Shown here in pieces: positions 28,801-34,800 of a stretch of DNA of 64,000 nucleotides. Under the pieces are notes generated by a model that saw only the letters and a list, made by a program, of their open reading frames with translations, was not told where the DNA came from and made no database searches. Both the position numbers and the translations under genes were made by a program. Origin of the DNA: Euborellia annulipes (taxonomy: Eukaryota; Arthropoda; Insecta; Dermaptera; Anisolabididae); the NCBI GenBank assembly GCA_023213315.1, contig JAKCPI010005336.1:59605-123604 (forward strand), written 5' to 3'. Position 1 is the first letter of the stretch. Every line of letters starts with the position of its first letter.

Positions 28801-31800
28801 TTTGTAATTTAAAGGTGTTAAATAACCAAAAGTTCAAAGTCAGATTAAAATAATACTTAAACTTTTGAATTCATTTAGAAAATCTAGCAAGTAGACAACA
28901 ATAAAAAATAAAAGAATTTTTCCGCGTTGTTATTTCATTAGAAAGTTTCGTTCAGAAAAATATTGTGAGAAAGAAAAATAACTTTTTTTTTTTTTAAGTT
29001 AACAGAAAAATGTCAACGCGATTCGTTCTGTTTTTAAGCCTGGAAGATAGGCAACCAAATGGCATTCTCATAGTATCAATGAATGGTATTCATAGGCGCC
29101 GGAACATTTTTTGCTTTATCTTACCCTATATATGAAATATATAGAGAAAGTATTTTCTCAAGGGTTGGAGGTCCCGCAAATTGGTCTGTCTGTCTGTGAA
29201 CAAAATATTTCAGAAACAAAATTTGAGTTATTATTTGAGTTAGGCACCCCCCAAGGCCCCAAGGGGTGAAAATAATATTTTGAACAAAATCTGCCAAAAA
29301 GTACTTGTACTTTACTTATGTACTTTTTCACTTTTTTTTGATATTCTCAAAATTCTCTTCAACGATTTTGATTAAAATTCAAAATTCAACTATTTTTTAG
29401 ATGCTCTTTAAAAAGTATATCAGTGAAATTTCTCGTGAAAATTGTTTGAAGTACACTTACTGACGTGGAAGCATTCGTAGCTCTGTACCATCTATGAAAC
29501 GTGTGGCCAAGTTTGGAACTTAGGTGCTAAGGGCAACTAAATATATCTCGATACAAAAAAATCTGGTGAGACAAGCACAGTACACAACTTTCTCTAGCCT
29601 TATTGAAGGTTAGAGAAAGTTGTGTGCTGTGCAACCAGATTGCTTCGACACAAAAAATTTAATGTGAATATAACTTTCAATTAATAAAGGTAAGAGAAAG
29701 TTGAGTGCTATTCTAATGTTCTTATTTAGGAACGAAGTGAAAATAAAATTTGTCTAATTTTTTTCTTATAATTTGTTTTAGAAAAAGAAAAAACTAAAAA
29801 AATATTTTAAAGTGTTATGAAATGTAAGAGAGAAGAAATAAACATTTGAAAAGAGAGCATTTCTATTTATGTAATAACAAATAAACATTTCAATATTGGG
29901 AAGAGTTAATCAAAAGCATAAAAAATAAATATGATAAATATACTTAAAGGAGTTTACAAATTAAAAAAATTTTGATTTATTTACTCAAAGACGACGAATA
30001 AAAAATTTTGAGGAAAAAAAAAGTTATTCCAAGAGAGGAGCACGCGGGACAATTTTTACTTTCTCTTAACTATATATGTTAATATATAGCGGACAAAATA
30101 ATATAGATATATGTTAATATATAAAGAGAAAGTATTCGATTTTCCTTAGATTCATCTACAAACAATATTTTTCTATGTTTATTAATTTTATTATATCTTG
30201 AATTTAAATGTATCGTGTTGTCGGAAACTAGATATATGTCGACATAAAAAATCTGGTCGCCCAGCACATAACTTTCAATTACCGAAAGTAAGAGAAAGTT
30301 ATGTGCTGTCCATACCATACACCAGATTTTTTAAATTTTGTTTATTTAAAAAGTAGAAACTATTGCAAGTAGCAATGGTAGAGAGGCCTTTTAATTTAAA
30401 AAGATTTCTTACCCTGTAAAAAATTATTGAAATAATTTGCATTTTTTATATCAATATATAATTTTATTTAAAGATTTCAGTGAAAAATAATAATTTGTTA
30501 AAGAGAAATGAAGTATGCAAAAGATTGGGAATCACTGACCTAGTTTAATGTAAAATCCCAAAAGTGAATGATTTAAAATTAATTTCTTTTTATAAAATTT
30601 TTGTTATTTTCCTTGCCAAAATATAAAATAAACAAACAAAAAGAAATAAATAATTTGATATTTTTAGATTAAAAAAAAAACTCAATCAGCCAAAATTTAA
30701 CTTATGTAATAATATAGAATCTATATATAAAATTCACGAATGTCCGTTTGTCTGTCACGCGCTCTTTGGTCAACTTCCCGTTAGAATTTCGAACCTAAAT
30801 TTTACAGTCTTATTGAGGTTTACATTTAGATACAAAATGTGAGCTCGGATTGTAAAAGAATCGTTATTTAATAAAAATGTGTAAAGTATCGTTTAGTGCG
30901 ACAATAAATATAAATAATTTTCTAAGTTGAGTACAAAAAGATAAATTAACGAGGTGGTATGTTTCAATATATTATTTATTTGTATACGTATATTGAATCA
31001 TATTTAGAAAAGCGCATATAAATTTATATACCAAAACTTTTTAAAATCAGTCAAAATAATTAAGATATTTGTCTCTAGGCCTGGACCAAATTTCATAACA
31101 ATCGGTTCAGTGATTTATAAAATTAAAAGTATTTTTATAAAAAAAAAAAATTCACCTTCAAGATATTTTTTGGCTGTTGATCAAAAACGAACCAGAATGC
31201 AATGAATAATAAAAAAACAAACATTCGTTTTTACTTTCCCTTACAATATAGAGAGAGAGAAAGTATTCATGTCAAAAATTCGATGTTGAGATTTTGATGA
31301 AAATACACGTTTTCAGGTCCCCTGAATTCAAAAAAGTGCGTCCCGCAAAATGGTCTGCCTGTCGAAATTAACTACCAGGTTGAAATTTTATATTTAACTT
31401 AGCTACCCCACGGAGGTGTGAAAATAAGCTTTTAATTAAAATCTACTAGTACTTTACTAATGTACTTTTTCAGTTTTTCCGATTTTTTCAAAACGATTAT
31501 AAATAATAAACCAAATCAATGTCCACTCTCGATAATTCGAGCTCTTCAGCTGTAAATCGAAAAAATTCTCTGTATTTAGATACGCTCGATAAATCGAAAT
31601 CCTTTTTGTAACAAGAGGGGGAGAGAACTTCCTATAATTCGCACTAACATTCCCGCGTAATGTTTGCCTCCTTTCAGTCCAGCTTAACTTCCAAATTCTC
31701 TTTAGTTTGTCACGTTGAGTGCAGAAATACGTGCCCCTTGCTGTGTCCGAAAAAAACTATCGCGGCCGTGGAAAATGGTTTATTTTATAAGAGGCTATAT

Positions 31801-34800
31801 ATAAAATTTATGTAAGCTCATACGTAGTATATTTTCGCAAAACCTTAATAATTCGAATTTTTTTCTTTCAATTCCTCGAAATTTTCTTGTAGTCCCTTGA
31901 ATTTCGAATTATCGAGAGTCGACTGTCTTTTTTAGATGCTTTATATTCTCATAATTAAATATTTATCAATTGATATACCCGAGAAAAAGGGTGTGCCACC
32001 GGGAGTTGAACCACGGATCCACCAATTTGTACACGGTGTGCCCTTACCACTATACCAGAGCACGGCATTCGGGTTTATGAACTCACCTAAAAACAAGGGC
32101 GGATCCAGTGGTGTTTCTCGGGGGGGGGGAATCTGGTGTGACTCGTCTCACAGCACACTTTTCTTAATTTCGGTAATTTAAAGGCGCATTCTGTACTTGT
32201 TTCCCAGAATATAAATACAAATCAAATTTTTAAGTATTAATTTTTAAAATTTACATTAAAAATAAATTTTTTTTTTCAAAAAAAAGTATTTATTTTTAAA
32301 TTTCGGGGGGGGGGGGTAATTATCCCCTTTACCCCCCCCCCCCCATTGTATCCGCCCTTGCCTAAAAAGCAATTTTAGTCATCAGAAGAAGTGAGACCAT
32401 ATACCCGAATGCCGTGCTGTGTTCTAGTGGTAAGGGCACACCGTGTACAAATTGGTGGATCCGTGGTTCAACCCCCAAAAATGTTTTTTTTGGGGCGGCA
32501 TACCTTTATTTTTTTCGGTTTATGAATTAATAAATATTTAATTATATAAATCCGCCTCGAGGCTTACATATGCGATGTATTTAATATCTTAAATATTATA
32601 TATGTAATCTCTTATGTATATTCTCATTTTGTCCTCAAATTTATTTGAAGCACTCTTTATTCTTGTACTTCATAGGAAAGATAGGGGGAAATTATTATGA
32701 TAACAAAATTATAAATATTTTTCTATATTTATAAATTTTATATCATTAATTCGAATGTATCGTGCTGTCGGAAACTGAATATATGGCGTGACCAATACAA
32801 ATACCTTTGGTAATTTTGTGCTCTGTGACCAGTCACACCAAATTTTTAAAAATATAACCCTAAAATATGCATAAACAATAGACAAACCTTTCCCAGTGGC
32901 TCTGATTGAGAAGAGCGGGAAAGGTTTGCAATTTCATTGCCTATTTTTTTCTTTAAAGTTCACCTGGTCGAAAAGGTGATAAGAAAGTCTAGTGGCAGAT
33001 TTAATCATTTAACTATTTTTATCTACGTAAATACGTTTTGCTTTAATTAAAATATCTTCAATCTCTATTTTAATTTAAAAAAAAATATTTTTATTATAAA
33101 TATTAAATTTTAATCACTTTTATATATATTTATTTAATATTCTTGAATTCTTAAGGAAAATAAATTAGCAGAGTTTGAATAGACAATGGAGAATTTATTT
33201 TCATCATCATCTATAGAAAATTTAATTAAATCTCTCTCAACTCTTATTTTATAATATAATATAAGATATGACCGGTTTATTTTATGATCTAAGTTAATGA
33301 ATTAATATTTCAAAAAGTATCTTTTATTATGAAATCTATTCATTATTTTTTCTAAGTTTGTTCTGAGATGAATTTTTCAACTTTAATTATTTATAAAAAT
33401 CTGGTGTGACTGGTCGCACCTGATTATTTTTGTTTCGAGATATATTTAGTTTCCCATAGCAACTTGTATTTTAAATAGTGACTGCTTGAAATAAACCATG
33501 GTTATTTTTCAAAATTTTAATCTCATATTTGGCACTTTTATATACAAAAGAGAAATCTAAATAAATACAAAATTTCATAATTGGAAAATTTTTTTTAAAT
33601 GTGTAAAATGTTCCCCTTTTGAATCGAAATTAACATGCAAATCCCCATTGGGATTTAACATTGGCTCTATGGAAGGAAGAGTCGGAAAATGAATTTGAAA
33701 AATCAGAAATACATAAGTGTAGGCTACTTCAAACAATTTTCACAAAAAATTTTATTAATGTACTTTTTAAAGAGTATCTAAAAAATATGAATTATGAATT
33801 TTAATCAAAATGGGAAAACATTTTAAACTCCGTTACCATGGCAACCATTTCTCCTATATTTCCTATGAAGTACAAGAGTAAAGTGTGTTTCAAAAGATTT
33901 CAAGGGCAAACTGAGGATATTCTAAAGAGCATGTAAAAAATAACACTAGTCGACAAAAATGAACTTTTTTCTTTCACAAGAATGAAGATATGAAATTCTA
34001 GAAGTATTTTTCATTCTGAATTCAGATATGTAGTTAGAATTTTTCCATCAGGCACAGTTTTAGAGATATAGAGCAAAATAGATTTTAGTCGAAAATGGGC
34101 TCTAAAACGGCTTTTATTTAGAAAGTTCAAATTATTTTTAACGCCGCACCCCGTCAAATTATGCAGATAGTTAGAATACATATAAATTTTAAGTTTCATT
34201 CCAATCGGAGGTCATTTAGACGTGCTGCAAACGGCTTAAAGTTTAGAAAATCGAAATTTTCAAGATTTTTTTGCTTTGGTCACCCCTAATACAATTTTAG
34301 AGATCCCTGAATGCAAAAAACATATATGTACGATATTCTATAGTTCTTTGGCTTTCTAAAAAGCATTCATTCATAAAAATCTGTTAATTATTAACGAAAT
34401 TATTAACAAAAACGTCAGCAAAGAAAAATCACAAGTACACTCACTGGTCGAACAAAATGGACTTCAATTGAATTAAAAAGCGAACCCTATCCACGAGAAG
34501 CTAATGTATCCTCTCTGAGCATCGGGTCACGGGCACTAACTTTATTATATATTATTAAAAAAAAATATTTTTCGAATCTCAGATCTTTCTTTATACTTCT
34601 AAAAGAACAAGAGGTCCATTTTTTCGTCCAGTGAGTGTACTTGTGTTTTTTTCTTTTCTGACGTTTTTGTTGATAATTTCGTTAATAATTAGCAGATTTT
34701 TATGAATGAATGATTTTTAGAAAGCCAAAGAACTATAGAATATCGTACATATATGTTTTTTTCATTCAGGGATCTCTAAAATTGTATTAGGGGTGACCAA

